Shown here piece after piece: positions 17,301-25,333 of a stretch of DNA of 64,000 nt. The position numbers and the translations under genes were made by a program. The stretch is taken from the NCBI GenBank assembly GCA_964527735.1, contig CAZGPG010000003.1, positions 208,608 through 272,607 on the forward strand, written 5' to 3'. Below the pieces are notes generated by a model. It saw only the letters and a program-made list of their open reading frames with translations. It was not told the DNA's origin and made no database searches. Origin of the DNA: JBEBVQ01 sp964527735. GTDB lineage: Bacteria > Bacteroidota > Bacteroidia > Chitinophagales > Chitinophagaceae. Each line of letters opens with the position of its first letter. Within the stretch, counting starts at the first letter, position 1.

Positions 17301-20128
17301 GCAATACGGCAATGAATCGAAATAACACTGGTATAGAAAATACCGCCCTTGGTAATTCTGCCATGTACTGGAGCGTGAGCGGCCATCAGAATACCGCGGT
17401 GGGTAACGCCGCCCTGATGAGAAGCCAATCAGGAACGCAGAACACAGCAGTGGGATTCCAGGCGCAACTCTACAATAGCACAGGTCATTACAATACTGCA
17501 TTAGGCACTCAGGCATTACAGTATAGTGCAAATGGCAGCTATAATACGGGAGTGGGCTTTAGAGCGGACGTCACCGACAGTAATTTGAATCTCAGCTACG
17601 CAACAGCTATCGGCGCACATGCAAAAGTAGCACGCAGCCGCTCCGTAATATTGGGCGATACCACAGATGCGCTGCTCTATGTAGGTATCGGAAGAAGCAC
17701 GCCGGAAGCTAAACTACATATCAGGGCTACAGGTACACACCGCCCGCTGATCATGGAAGGAACCCCAGCGGGGGCTGCTACAGATTCCGTTCTAACAATC
17801 AACGCCGCTACGGGTGTTGTAGGGCAGCGGGCAGCGACGGATATAGTGTCCATCGCCGCATGGACATTGACCGGGAATAGCGGCACGGATACCACACATA
17901 ATTTTATCGGTACTACTGATAACATGCCGCTGAGCATGAAGGTGAATAATGAACGTGCCGGTATTATTTCTGAACGGAATACGGCAATAGGGTATATGGC
18001 ATTGAGTAAGAACCAAAGGGACGGACTGAACACTGCCATAGGAATCGAGGCTTTGAAGAATAATACAGATGGTGCATGGAATGAGGCGATCGGATATCAG
18101 GCGATGGTGAATAACACAACGGGCAATTATAATGTGGCAGTTGGAGCATTGGCGCTTATGAGCAATGTAGCCGGGCGGGAGAACGCAGTTTTTGGGCATC
18201 AGGCAGCGACGTCGGTTACCGGTAGCGGGAACACTGCATTAGGCGCATATTCACTTCAAGGGAACACGACAGGTACAGACAACACTGTCATCGGGCGGGG
18301 CGCGAACGTAGCATCAGGGAATTTGACGAACGCGGTTGCTATTGGTGCGGGTGCGGTTGTAGCACAAAGCCATGCGATACTGTTGGGGCGGGCCGTCAAC
18401 GACACCGTCGGCGTAGGTATCGGTACTGCCAGTCCCTTAGCCCGTATGCATATCCGCGGTGTCTCCTGGAATCCACCATTACTTATGGAAGGAGTGCCCT
18501 CCGGTGCGGCAAGCGATTCTGTACTTACCATTAATGCGAGTACCGGTGTGGTAGGCAAGCGGCCTGTAGCCGCAGTTGTTGGTAGCGCGGTGTGGGGGCT
18601 TACCGGGAACAGCGGCACTACTCCATCGCAGTTTATCGGGACTACAGATACTGCTGCTCTGAGGTTCAGAACGAATAATATTCCCTCTGGAATAGTATCC
18701 GGTGCTAATACGTCGTTGGGATATGGTGCATTACTTGCTAACGGAGCTGGCTGGGGAAATGTTGCGTTCGGTTCTGCGACCTTAAGTGAAAATGTAACGG
18801 GCAATGGTAATACGGCAATGGGAGTAAATGCACTTCTGAAAACTACAGCAAGCTACAATACGGCAATGGGTCATGATGCTATGAAATACAATGTATCTGG
18901 TGTCAATAATATAGGTATTGGATCTGAAGCGGTTAGAGGAAGTACTGCCGCAGGAGGTATATCCGGAAACTTCAATGTTGGTATTGGTGGAGGCACGCTC
19001 CTGTCGCTCAGCACAGGCAGTAACAATACAGCTATTGGTCATGCGGCGTTGCGCTCCAACACTACCGGATCGGGGAATGTAGGAATCGGCAGTTCGACCC
19101 TGTATAGTAATACCTCAGGCGTAGGAAACCTTGCGTTAGGAGATCGTGCCTTGTACAGTAACAGTACGGGAGGGCTTAATGTCGCCTTAGGTTATCAGGC
19201 GCTGTACTCCAATACGTCCGGGCCGGAGAATGTTGCAATGGGGAACAGTGCGCTTTTCAGCAACACCACAGGCGCAGGCAACGTTGCAATTGGTACGAAC
19301 GCAATGAGGGCTAATACAATCGGTAATGATAACCTGGCGATAGGTAACCAGTCAAACTGGCTAAACCAAACAGGACAGGCCAACGTCAGCGTGGGGTCTT
19401 ATTCTTTAAATAACAATAGCGGTGGCGCGGCAAATACCGCGATCGGTTTTCGCGCACTGGACAGCAATACAACCGGAGGGAATAACGTAGCTGTTGGTCA
19501 CAGCGCGTTGCAAAACAATAAGACGGGCTCGAATAATACTGCATTAGGCCACGGGGCGAATGTCAGTGCCGGTAATCTGACTAACGCAACCGCAATTGGA
19601 TATAACGCAGTGGTTAACGCGAGCAATAAAGTGCGTATCGGAAATAGCTCTGTTACCGTCATCGAAGGTCAGGTGGCCTGGTCGTTCCCTTCTGATGCGC
19701 GTTTTAAAGATAATGTCCGGCCTGACGTTCCCGGTCTGGCATTGATCCGGAAACTGACCCCCGTGACTTATAATTTCAATTCGCGCAGGCAGGAAGCACA
19801 TACAACGGGGAAACCTGTTGCAGATAATGCCTCCTACCAGGCGGCCTACCAGAAGCTTCACACCGGATTCCTGGCACAGGACGTGGAAGCCGTATGCAAA
19901 GAGCTCGGTTTTGAGTTTGATGCTGTGAACACACCGGAAAATGAACGGGATCATTACAGCCTTTCCTACAGCCAGTTTATCATGCCTCTTGTAAAAGCAG
20001 TACAGGAGCAACAAGGAATGATCGAGCAGCAGCAGGCGGACAATATTGCACTGAAACAGCAACTGGAAACACAACAAAAGACATTGGAATTACTTCTGAA
20101 ACGCCTGGAACAACTGGAAGGTCGCTGA
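14354..20128 (+). CDS. Giant YadA-head-like fibre protein with C-terminal Peptidase_S74 chaperone domain
   Basis: 1924 residues from ATG 14354; an ATG at 14303 would add 17 residues before the signal peptide. The signal peptide runs to about residue 36 (ASAQ), followed by the same N-terminal head as the gene at 11270. Then come six large blocks of YadA/Hep_Hag head repeats (NTAVGxxAL, about 14 residues each). Five blocks end in a collar of the form LGDT...VGIGRSTPEAKLH (about residues 290, 658, 834, 1112 and 1356), each followed by a connector such as AWSLTGNTGT. At about residue 1780 is SDARFKDN, the Ser-Asp self-cleavage site of the Peptidase_S74 intramolecular chaperone of phage tail spikes. 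The domain continues through GFLAQDVEAVCKE and SLSYSQFIMPLVKAVQEQQ and ends in a coiled coil. A trimeric adhesive fibre is likely. No T9SS domain and no YadA barrel are present. Confidence 0.85.
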   Translation: MRKATKLIIPVRLTMWSVTTVMILLLGMSPQASAQFKVGDNPTDVHPAAALQVESTNQGVLLPRVNDTAATPLPLSPDGMIVYFTDAGNGGADAGLYVRKNGSWHKMEAAGNSWSLIGNAGTDPSENFIGTTDNQPLQMRANDTRIAILHPNNLSLGASAMDVANGTGNIALGNQALGNADNLGNNNTAVGTRSLRKTNGILSNTPQGNTAVGSYALEDNEDGSYNTAVGDSALAINKSGTHNTAIGTQSGVSAGNLSYTTAIGYNARVAKSNAIVLGDTASNDLYIGIGRSTPEAKLHIYATAGNNPMKLEGLPSGGTTDSLLTVSGDGVVGKKTVNSVISATAWSLTGNTGVTAGHSIGTLNDYPLHFTVNGNRAGFISGDGDGQYRNTSIGYRSLPETVTGYDNSAFGMYALNGVTAGERNTATGSHALFRNTTGLDNTAVGNDALRENTGSGNTAVGSSALTSNTGGNLNVAVGQGAMATNETGNSNIAVGWNALTNSVTGNGNVAVGDQALTNNISGIQNIALGISALYNNNTGNNNVAIGPFAMFTTSGASYSNVAVGPHALYNNTTGSNNISLGVRSASSNTTGGSNIAIGDSALSQNASGNYNIAIGRRSGTTAPNLSSAVAIGDGARVARSNAMVLGDTSDNNFNVGIGRSTPQAKLHVRATAGNNPLMLEGVPTASAADSILTINNTTGVVGKRTIGSLISGGWNLTGNSGTTPSHFIGTTDANHPLRFQAEGWPAGELGAQNTIFGYRAMVDISSGTQNVAIGTQALMYNMEGSNNIGIGHLATSFPTNLNYAIAIGSNTIVRRSNSMVLGDTTINDFNVGIGRSTPQAKLHIKSTTGNNPLILEGLPSGGAGDSLLTVNANGIVGKKTVGSMVSATAWSLTGNTGTTAGTHFIGTADNQDIVFKRNNVFSGRIGDKVTALGNMAGINTSTGVSNLAIGDRALQTNIGGQDNTAVGANALSYNTASYNTALGNTAMNRNNTGIENTALGNSAMYWSVSGHQNTAVGNAALMRSQSGTQNTAVGFQAQLYNSTGHYNTALGTQALQYSANGSYNTGVGFRADVTDSNLNLSYATAIGAHAKVARSRSVILGDTTDALLYVGIGRSTPEAKLHIRATGTHRPLIMEGTPAGAATDSVLTINAATGVVGQRAATDIVSIAAWTLTGNSGTDTTHNFIGTTDNMPLSMKVNNERAGIISERNTAIGYMALSKNQRDGLNTAIGIEALKNNTDGAWNEAIGYQAMVNNTTGNYNVAVGALALMSNVAGRENAVFGHQAATSVTGSGNTALGAYSLQGNTTGTDNTVIGRGANVASGNLTNAVAIGAGAVVAQSHAILLGRAVNDTVGVGIGTASPLARMHIRGVSWNPPLLMEGVPSGAASDSVLTINASTGVVGKRPVAAVVGSAVWGLTGNSGTTPSQFIGTTDTAALRFRTNNIPSGIVSGANTSLGYGALLANGAGWGNVAFGSATLSENVTGNGNTAMGVNALLKTTASYNTAMGHDAMKYNVSGVNNIGIGSEAVRGSTAAGGISGNFNVGIGGGTLLSLSTGSNNTAIGHAALRSNTTGSGNVGIGSSTLYSNTSGVGNLALGDRALYSNSTGGLNVALGYQALYSNTSGPENVAMGNSALFSNTTGAGNVAIGTNAMRANTIGNDNLAIGNQSNWLNQTGQANVSVGSYSLNNNSGGAANTAIGFRALDSNTTGGNNVAVGHSALQNNKTGSNNTALGHGANVSAGNLTNATAIGYNAVVNASNKVRIGNSSVTVIEGQVAWSFPSDARFKDNVRPDVPGLALIRKLTPVTYNFNSRRQEAHTTGKPVADNASYQAAYQKLHTGFLAQDVEAVCKELGFEFDAVNTPENERDHYSLSYSQFIMPLVKAVQEQQGMIEQQQADNIALKQQLETQQKTLELLLKRLEQLEGR

Positions 20129-20526
20129 TGATAGCAGCGGCGAATGATCCGACTATGCAACCGGTTAAGGACATACACGATAAAGTATATGAAATTCAGG
20201 GTCGAAAGGTGATCCTGGATGAAGATCTTGCGCGGTTGTATGGTGTAAAGCCGAAGATCTTAAGCCAGATTGTGAAGCAGTATCCGGAGTATTTTCAGGA
20301 AGATGCCATGCTGGATCTGAACGAAGAAAATATCAGGGAACTGAATCTCCCGGTATCAATTCCGGAGAAAAGAAGCTGCCGTCTGTTTACCCGTCAGGGG
20401 GTATCAAGCCTGGCATCATTGCTGAAAAAGGAGGGAGTGGTCCGGATGGATAATGAATTTGCGATGCGTCATTTCCTTATATTGTATCATATGCACCAGG
20501 ATTATTTCGTCTGGTCGGCCCGTTGA
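20128..20526 (+). CDS. ORF6N-domain protein (phage antirepressor type), short
   Basis: 132 residues. The segment KVYEIQGRKVILDEDLARLYGVKPKILSQIVKQ...RLFTRQGVSSLASLLKKEGV matches the ORF6N DNA-binding domain found in phage antirepressor-like proteins. Its first base is the last base of the fibre gene stop (TGATG), so translation is probably coupled to the fibre gene. The usual C-terminal extension of ORF6N proteins is missing; the protein ends soon after the domain. It may regulate the fibre locus, or be a phage-derived passenger carried with the S74-type gene. A palindrome starts six bases after the stop. Confidence 0.8.
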   Translation: MIAAANDPTMQPVKDIHDKVYEIQGRKVILDEDLARLYGVKPKILSQIVKQYPEYFQEDAMLDLNEENIRELNLPVSIPEKRSCRLFTRQGVSSLASLLKKEGVVRMDNEFAMRHFLILYHMHQDYFVWSAR

Positions 20527-20531
20527 AGTTT

Positions 20532-20586
20532 AAATGTGTTGAATGTGACAAATGTGTTTATCACATTTCCCATATTCAACACATTT
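20532..20586. terminator. AATGTG-word palindrome between convergent genes
   Basis: 26-base arms (20532-20557 and 20561-20586) match at 22 positions around a 3-base loop. It fills the gap between the ORF6N gene and recJ, and the recJ codons ATG TGA at its 3' end are made from the repeated word AATGTGAC. It is one of four relatives in the window (20.5, 36.3, 41.8 and 60.4 kb). Confidence 0.8.
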
Positions 20587-20587
20587 G

Positions 20588-22303
20588 TCACATTGATGAC
20601 GGGCGTATATCAATCACCTTCATCTGCAGCTTAACGTTCCCGTTGTACTGATTTTCATCAATGGTGTACACGATATCAAAAGGATGTCCGGATGCTACGA
20701 TACCGTATTTATGTGCCAGGCCAAACCCGATACCGTCTACAACCTGTCCATTCTGCTGGCAGATAACAAACTTCAGGTGCATCTCTTTCACGATGCGGGA
20801 ATAACCCCGGAAGTCCTGCACATTTCGTGTGAGGAAGACCGGCCGTAGATTTTCGGGCCCGAACGGCTCAAACTGTTTGAGGATATTATAGAATCCCGGC
20901 CGGATATCGGCAAGTTGTATCTCTGCATCAATCTGGATTTCGGGAACGAGCATATCGGATGTGATCCGGTCGGTAACGACCCGTTCAAATTTTTCCGTAA
21001 AAGCTGCAACGACTTGTTCGCTCATCGTCATACCTGCCGCGTAGAAATGCCCTCCGTAATTCTCAAGGAGGTCGCGGCATTCGTGGATCGCTTCATAGAT
21101 GTTGAAGCCGTTGACGGACCGGGCAGAGCCGCTGACCTTTCCGTTGGAAGACGTGAGCACGATCGTAGGGCGGTAATAATGATCGATTAGCCGGGATGCT
21201 ACGATACCAACCACACCTTTGTGCCAGTGAGGCTGATAGAGCACCGTGGTTTTCCGCCGGATCATGACCTCGTCTCCCTGTATCAGGCTGAGCGCTTCTT
21301 CGGTAATGGTACGGTCTACTTCTTTCCGTTCGAAGTTGTCGGCATGCAATATCTCTGCCAGCTCTTTGCTTCTTTCCGGATCTGTTTCGATAAAGAAATC
21401 AACCGCCTTGCGTGCATCGTCCATTCTGCCGGCGGCGTTTACCCGCGGCCCGATCACAAATACCAGGTCGTTGATATCCATGGGCCGGTTGATGGCCGAA
21501 AGCTCTTTCAGGGTACGAATGGGCAGGGAGGGGTTTTCATTTACTTTTTTCAGTCCGTAAAAAGCAAGTATCCGGTTCTCGCCGTCTATCGGCACAATAT
21601 CCGCTGCGATGCTGGTAGCTACCAGATCGAGATAGCGGTGTGCGGACTCATCAGGGAGATTCCAGCGCCGGGCAAGCGCAGAAATCAATTTAAACCCGAT
21701 GCCGCATCCGCTCAGCTCTTTATAAGGATACGGGCAGTCTTCCTGCTTTGGATTCAGGATGGCGTGCGCTTTGGGCAGGTCGTGATCGGGGGTGTGGTGG
21801 TCGCATACGATCACGTCAATGCCGAGTGACTGGGCGTAGTTGATCAACGCTGCCGACTTGATGCCGCAGTCGAGTGTAACAATGAGGTGATAGCCGTTGG
21901 CATGTGCGTAATCTATACCTTGTTTTGACACTCCGTACCCTTCGCGATACCGGTGCGGGATATAGAAGGCGAGGCCGCCTGCGTACTGGTCTTTCAGAAA
22001 AGCATAGACGATGGAAACAGCCGTTGTGCCGTCTACATCATAGTCGCCGTATATGAGTATGCGCTCATGCCATTCAATGGCGTTGGTGATGCGTTGTACG
22101 GCGCGGTCCATTCCCTTCATCAGGAAGGGGTCGTGCAGTTGATCCAGTTCGGGGCGAAAGAAGTCTTTAGCGGTATTATAATCCTTTATACCCCGCAGCG
22201 CCAGCAGCCGGCAGGTAATATGGCTAACATCCGGCAGATCTTTGGAGAGTTGTTGTATGCTGGCCTCATCGGCTGTTCTTATAGTCCATCTTTTATCTGT
22301 CAT
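20588..22303 (-). CDS. recJ: Single-stranded-DNA exonuclease RecJ
   Basis: 571 residues. This 5'-3' single-strand exonuclease acts in recombination and mismatch repair. The DHH phosphoesterase core shows IYGDYDVDGTTAV near residue 80, TLDCGI and VCDHHTPD near 160. GPRVNAAGRMDDA and the DHHA1 part (YQPHWHKGVVGIVASRL, GSARS, YGGHFYAAGMTM) follow, then a C-terminal OB-like region. I place the start at ATG 22303 because it overlaps the kmo stop (ATGA), which indicates translational coupling; an upstream ATG at 22357 would run far into kmo. The last codons and stop come from the neighbouring palindrome. Confidence 0.95.
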   Translation of the reverse strand: MTDKRWTIRTADEASIQQLSKDLPDVSHITCRLLALRGIKDYNTAKDFFRPELDQLHDPFLMKGMDRAVQRITNAIEWHERILIYGDYDVDGTTAVSIVYAFLKDQYAGGLAFYIPHRYREGYGVSKQGIDYAHANGYHLIVTLDCGIKSAALINYAQSLGIDVIVCDHHTPDHDLPKAHAILNPKQEDCPYPYKELSGCGIGFKLISALARRWNLPDESAHRYLDLVATSIAADIVPIDGENRILAFYGLKKVNENPSLPIRTLKELSAINRPMDINDLVFVIGPRVNAAGRMDDARKAVDFFIETDPERSKELAEILHADNFERKEVDRTITEEALSLIQGDEVMIRRKTTVLYQPHWHKGVVGIVASRLIDHYYRPTIVLTSSNGKVSGSARSVNGFNIYEAIHECRDLLENYGGHFYAAGMTMSEQVVAAFTEKFERVVTDRITSDMLVPEIQIDAEIQLADIRPGFYNILKQFEPFGPENLRPVFLTRNVQDFRGYSRIVKEMHLKFVICQQNGQVVDGIGFGLAHKYGIVASGHPFDIVYTIDENQYNGNVKLQMKVIDIRPSSM

Positions 22304-23679
22304 ATTGCAGCCTCCTGCTCCGGTTCCTGTATGGATTGATGGTAGCTGTATATCCACTCATCAACCTGTTTACGGAAATCTTCCCGCTGCACCAGCTCAA
22401 AGAAATTTCCTGCTCCCATGATCTGCTCCAGCAACCGGTCCTGCGCCTGGATGCACCGGAGCGCTGTGCTGTATGGGGTATGTGTGAAGGATACCATCTC
22501 GTACACGGAAATGAACTGTTCCGGGTACAGGCGTCCCAGTTCTTTTTCTATTTTTTTCCGTTCGAGGAACAAGGGATCGGCTACCTTGTCACGCATTTCA
22601 ATAAAGTTGAGTAAAGCCAGCTCTGCGACGGCATTGCCGTTTTCTTTTCTCCTTTGCTCGTATTCACGGAGAATTTCTGCCCAGTCATCTCCCTTTTCGT
22701 CCATAATGGCATTGAGCACGGAGCAGTCTTCAAACCCGGCGTTCATGCCCTGTCCGTAAAAAGGTACGATGGCGTGGGCGGCATCACCGATCAGTGCGCT
22801 TTTATCTTCATAATGCCAGGGGGAGATGTGTGTGGTAATGAGTGAGGACGTGGGATTCCTGAAAAAATCTTCCGTAAGCGTAGGCATCAGCGGTAGCGCA
22901 TCGGGAAAATGTTCGCTAAAGAATGCTGTAACGTCTTCTTTGGTTTTCAATCCGGCAAATGACGGGTTGCCTTCAAAAGGAAAAAACAGCGTGCAGGTAA
23001 AGCTGCCATCCGTATTAGGAAGCGCTATCAGCATGAAGTTTTTCCGGGGCCAGATGTGTAAAGCGTTTTTTTCCATCTGCCATCCGCCGTCTGCTGCCGG
23101 CGGGATGGATAATTCTTTATAGCCATGTCCGATATAATGTTGGGCGGCATTCACCCGGTCCATGTACACATAGTTGCTGCGTAATGCGGAGAACGCGCCG
23201 TCGGCGCCGAAGAGCAGACCGGCATCTACAGTTGTTTCCACGCCGTTGATGTCCTGGAGATACAGCCGGTTGGCAGCTACATCTACCCGTGCGCAGCGTT
23301 GGCTGAAGTGTATGGCTGCCCCCTGCTGCTCTGCAGCGGTCATGAGTTGCTTGTTGAGCTCTCCGCGCGAGATGGAGTATATGGCTTCGTTGTTTTTACC
23401 GTATTGCTGGAAGGCGGCAGTGCCATCAGGCTGATGCAGGTACCGGCCATACATCGGGATGGCGAATGCCTCTATTTTCTCCCGTAATCCGGCGATCTCG
23501 AGGGCCCGCCATCCGCGTGTGCTCATCGCCATATTGATAGACCGGCCGGCGCCGATGGCTTCTTTACGCATGTCGGGGCGGCGCTCGTAGACAGTGACTT
23601 CATGTCCGCGTTTACGAAGTATGACTGCCAGCAGGGAACCTACCAGCCCTGCACCGGAAATGGTAACGGAACGTTTCAT
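22300..23679 (-). CDS. kmo: Kynurenine 3-monooxygenase
   Basis: 459 residues, an FAD-dependent aromatic hydroxylase that converts L-kynurenine to 3-hydroxykynurenine using NADPH and O2, a step of the tryptophan-to-quinolinate route to NAD. Visible motifs: the FAD Rossmann start ISGAGLVGSLLAVILRKRG, the acidic ribose contact VYERRPD, AGRSINMAMSTRGW (typical of KMO), the mid motif LLFGADGAFSALR and the second FAD motif ALIGDAAHAIVPFYGQGMNA. The family's C-terminal part is complete. No other kynurenine-pathway gene is in the window. The stop overlaps the recJ start by four bases. A -7-like TACTTTTG lies on the minus strand at 23700-23707, close before the ATG, but no -33 box was found. Confidence 0.93.
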   Translation of the reverse strand: MKRSVTISGAGLVGSLLAVILRKRGHEVTVYERRPDMRKEAIGAGRSINMAMSTRGWRALEIAGLREKIEAFAIPMYGRYLHQPDGTAAFQQYGKNNEAIYSISRGELNKQLMTAAEQQGAAIHFSQRCARVDVAANRLYLQDINGVETTVDAGLLFGADGAFSALRSNYVYMDRVNAAQHYIGHGYKELSIPPAADGGWQMEKNALHIWPRKNFMLIALPNTDGSFTCTLFFPFEGNPSFAGLKTKEDVTAFFSEHFPDALPLMPTLTEDFFRNPTSSLITTHISPWHYEDKSALIGDAAHAIVPFYGQGMNAGFEDCSVLNAIMDEKGDDWAEILREYEQRRKENGNAVAELALLNFIEMRDKVADPLFLERKKIEKELGRLYPEQFISVYEMVSFTHTPYSTALRCIQAQDRLLEQIMGAGNFFELVQREDFRKQVDEWIYSYHQSIQEPEQEAAI

Positions 23680-23770
23680 GTGTACAAACTATTGAGCCAC
23701 AAAAGTAAAGAATCGGGAGGAATGTAAGGGATGTGATTGATCCCGGCTTAAGGCTGAGGTTGCGCTGTCA

Positions 23771-24637
23771 CTAAGTAGACTTCTTTTTTCCAATTCTTTT
23801 TTGGATGTCCTGTCCTTTTAGTGTTGCTTTTGCGTTTAGCGGAGTTACCAGTTTTTTGCCTGTTTTGGCTTCAATTTCCCTCCGGGTGTTGCCCGCAATA
23901 GTTCCGCCTTGTTGGGCAATTATTTTGTTTTCAGCAAATGTTTCCGGTTTCTTTTCCTTGCTGATTGCAGTGGTGGTAGCTTCTGCCAGCATATTAAGTA
24001 CCAGTTCAAGGTTGCTCATATTATCCCGGAGATTTTCCTTTTTCAGGCTTTTATGTTGTTTGTACTGTTTTACGGAAAATCCACTCCATGCTTTAGTGAT
24101 TTCATCGGTGAGGATGGCATATTCCTGTCCTTTTTGTACGCCCCTGGTTTCCCATTCATCGGTCAATTCTTTACGTACCTCAATACTTTTCAGCCTTTGA
24201 TTGATCCATTCTCTGCTATAGCCTTTTTTCAGATAGGTGTCCATCAGCCGGTCAATACCGATCTCGGGATCTTCTATTTCGTCTATACGTTCCCTCCCTA
24301 CTTTTGCCAGCCACAGTTTAAAGGGCTCGGCTTTTTTGGATGGTACAGATTGTATCAGACGGAAAAGCTGTTCGGTATCAGCTACATCGGTCAGGCGCAT
24401 TTTGTCGTCTTCAGCAAGCATTTTCAAACGGTTACAATTTGTAACCGTTTCGTTTCCCTCTTTTGAAAGCCTGTTTTTCAATACTTTCCAATAATTTCTT
24501 GCACCTTGGTGTGTAGATTGCTCGGTAAGAATAGCAATGATATCCACTACGGAAAAATACCACTTTTCCTTTTCTTCATCCCAATGCGTGCGCACTTGCT
24601 TTTGTTCAAATATCCTGATGGCAGTTTCTTTTTTCAT
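23771..24637 (-). CDS. Bro-N domain protein (phage antirepressor / DinD-like)
   Basis: 288 residues from ATG 24637; a TTG start ten codons upstream is possible but less likely. The N-terminal Bro-N domain (about 1-110) shows RTHWDEEKEKWYFSVVDIIA, NYWKVLKNRL, MRLTDVADTEQLFRLIQSVP and PFKLWLAKVG. The C-terminal part (INQRLKSIEVRKELTDEW, YAILTDEITKAWSG, LRDNMSNLELVLNMLAEAT) is that of the chromosomal Bro-N/DinD-like family found in many Bacteroidota. Phage relatives are DNA-binding antirepressors, and DinD of E. coli is a LexA-controlled RecA antagonist. The role here is unknown. It lies between a two-component pair and kmo-recJ, all on the minus strand. Confidence 0.85.
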   Translation of the reverse strand: MKKETAIRIFEQKQVRTHWDEEKEKWYFSVVDIIAILTEQSTHQGARNYWKVLKNRLSKEGNETVTNCNRLKMLAEDDKMRLTDVADTEQLFRLIQSVPSKKAEPFKLWLAKVGRERIDEIEDPEIGIDRLMDTYLKKGYSREWINQRLKSIEVRKELTDEWETRGVQKGQEYAILTDEITKAWSGFSVKQYKQHKSLKKENLRDNMSNLELVLNMLAEATTTAISKEKKPETFAENKIIAQQGGTIAGNTRREIEAKTGKKLVTPLNAKATLKGQDIQKRIGKKKST

Positions 24638-24697
24638 TTTCTGTTGTAATTGTTTGAATAACAACAAATTTACTCATTTTTTGATAGCGTGAAAAAT

Positions 24698-25333
24698 TCA
24701 TTCCACCAGCCCCATCTGCATTGCTTTCTTCACCAGCCCGGCGGTGTTTTTTACATCCAGCTTGGAGAGTAGGTTGAGCCGGTGTGTCTCTACGGTATTG
24801 GCGCTGAGAAAGAGCATGGCAGCGATCTCCTGGGTCGTGTGCTCATTGGCAATGAGCGTAAGGATCTCTTTCTCGCGGCGTGTAAGCGGCGGCGTACTGC
24901 TGGTCTGGCGGCGGGTCTTTGCCATGTCTTCCCGGAGGTGTTCCTGCATGCCGGGCTCAATGTATTCTTTGTCCTCATATACCGTTCGTATGGCATGCAG
25001 CAAAATTTCCTGGCCGGAGCTTTTGAGCACATATCCGGAAACGCCGTTGCGCAGCATGGCCTTTACATAAAAATTATGGTCCAGATTGGTTAAAGCGATC
25101 ATGCGGACGGCCGGATATTTCTGTTGTATGATCTTTGCCAGCTCCGGGCCGGTTTTTTCGGGCATTTGAATGTCGATCAGCAGTACATCGGGTTGCAGGG
25201 AGGCAAGGGATGTAAGCAGATCCTGCCCGGAGGTATAGCATCCGATGATTTCGATATCCGTGCTGTGACGCAGCATGTTCTGCAGCCCGTTTACGATTAA
25301 TGGATGGTCGTCTATGATGGCGATGCGGATCAT
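24698..25333 (-). CDS. NarL/FixJ-family response regulator
   Basis: 211 residues. The receiver domain has the acidic pair in AIIDDHP, the phospho-acceptor Asp in LLIDIQMPEKTG (about 55), the conserved Thr in ALTNLD and the Lys in YVLKSSG. A LuxR-type helix-turn-helix is at the C terminus (LTRREKEILTLIANEHTTQE ... SANTVETHRLNLLSKLDVKN). Its ATG overlaps the stop of the kinase gene by four bases (ATGA), so the two are co-translated. It is the likely regulator of the divergent RCC1 surface protein at 27611. Confidence 0.93.
   Translation of the reverse strand: MIRIAIIDDHPLIVNGLQNMLRHSTDIEIIGCYTSGQDLLTSLASLQPDVLLIDIQMPEKTGPELAKIIQQKYPAVRMIALTNLDHNFYVKAMLRNGVSGYVLKSSGQEILLHAIRTVYEDKEYIEPGMQEHLREDMAKTRRQTSSTPPLTRREKEILTLIANEHTTQEIAAMLFLSANTVETHRLNLLSKLDVKNTAGLVKKAMQMGLVE

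Noticed and set aside
16205..17428. 407-codon open frame opposite the giant fibre gene
   Set aside because: Its repeats mirror the YadA-head repeats on the other strand; the protein is Cys/Arg/His-rich without a fold signature.
14850..19600. Possible CRISPR-like periodic repeats
   Set aside because: The periodicity is that of in-frame protein repeats (NTAVGxxAL) with variable DNA and no constant repeat/spacer lengths.
11270..20526. Fibre locus as an intact prophage
   Set aside because: Only fibre-type and ORF6N domains are phage-like; capsid, terminase, integrase and att sites are absent, and a T9SS-sorted protein lies in the middle.
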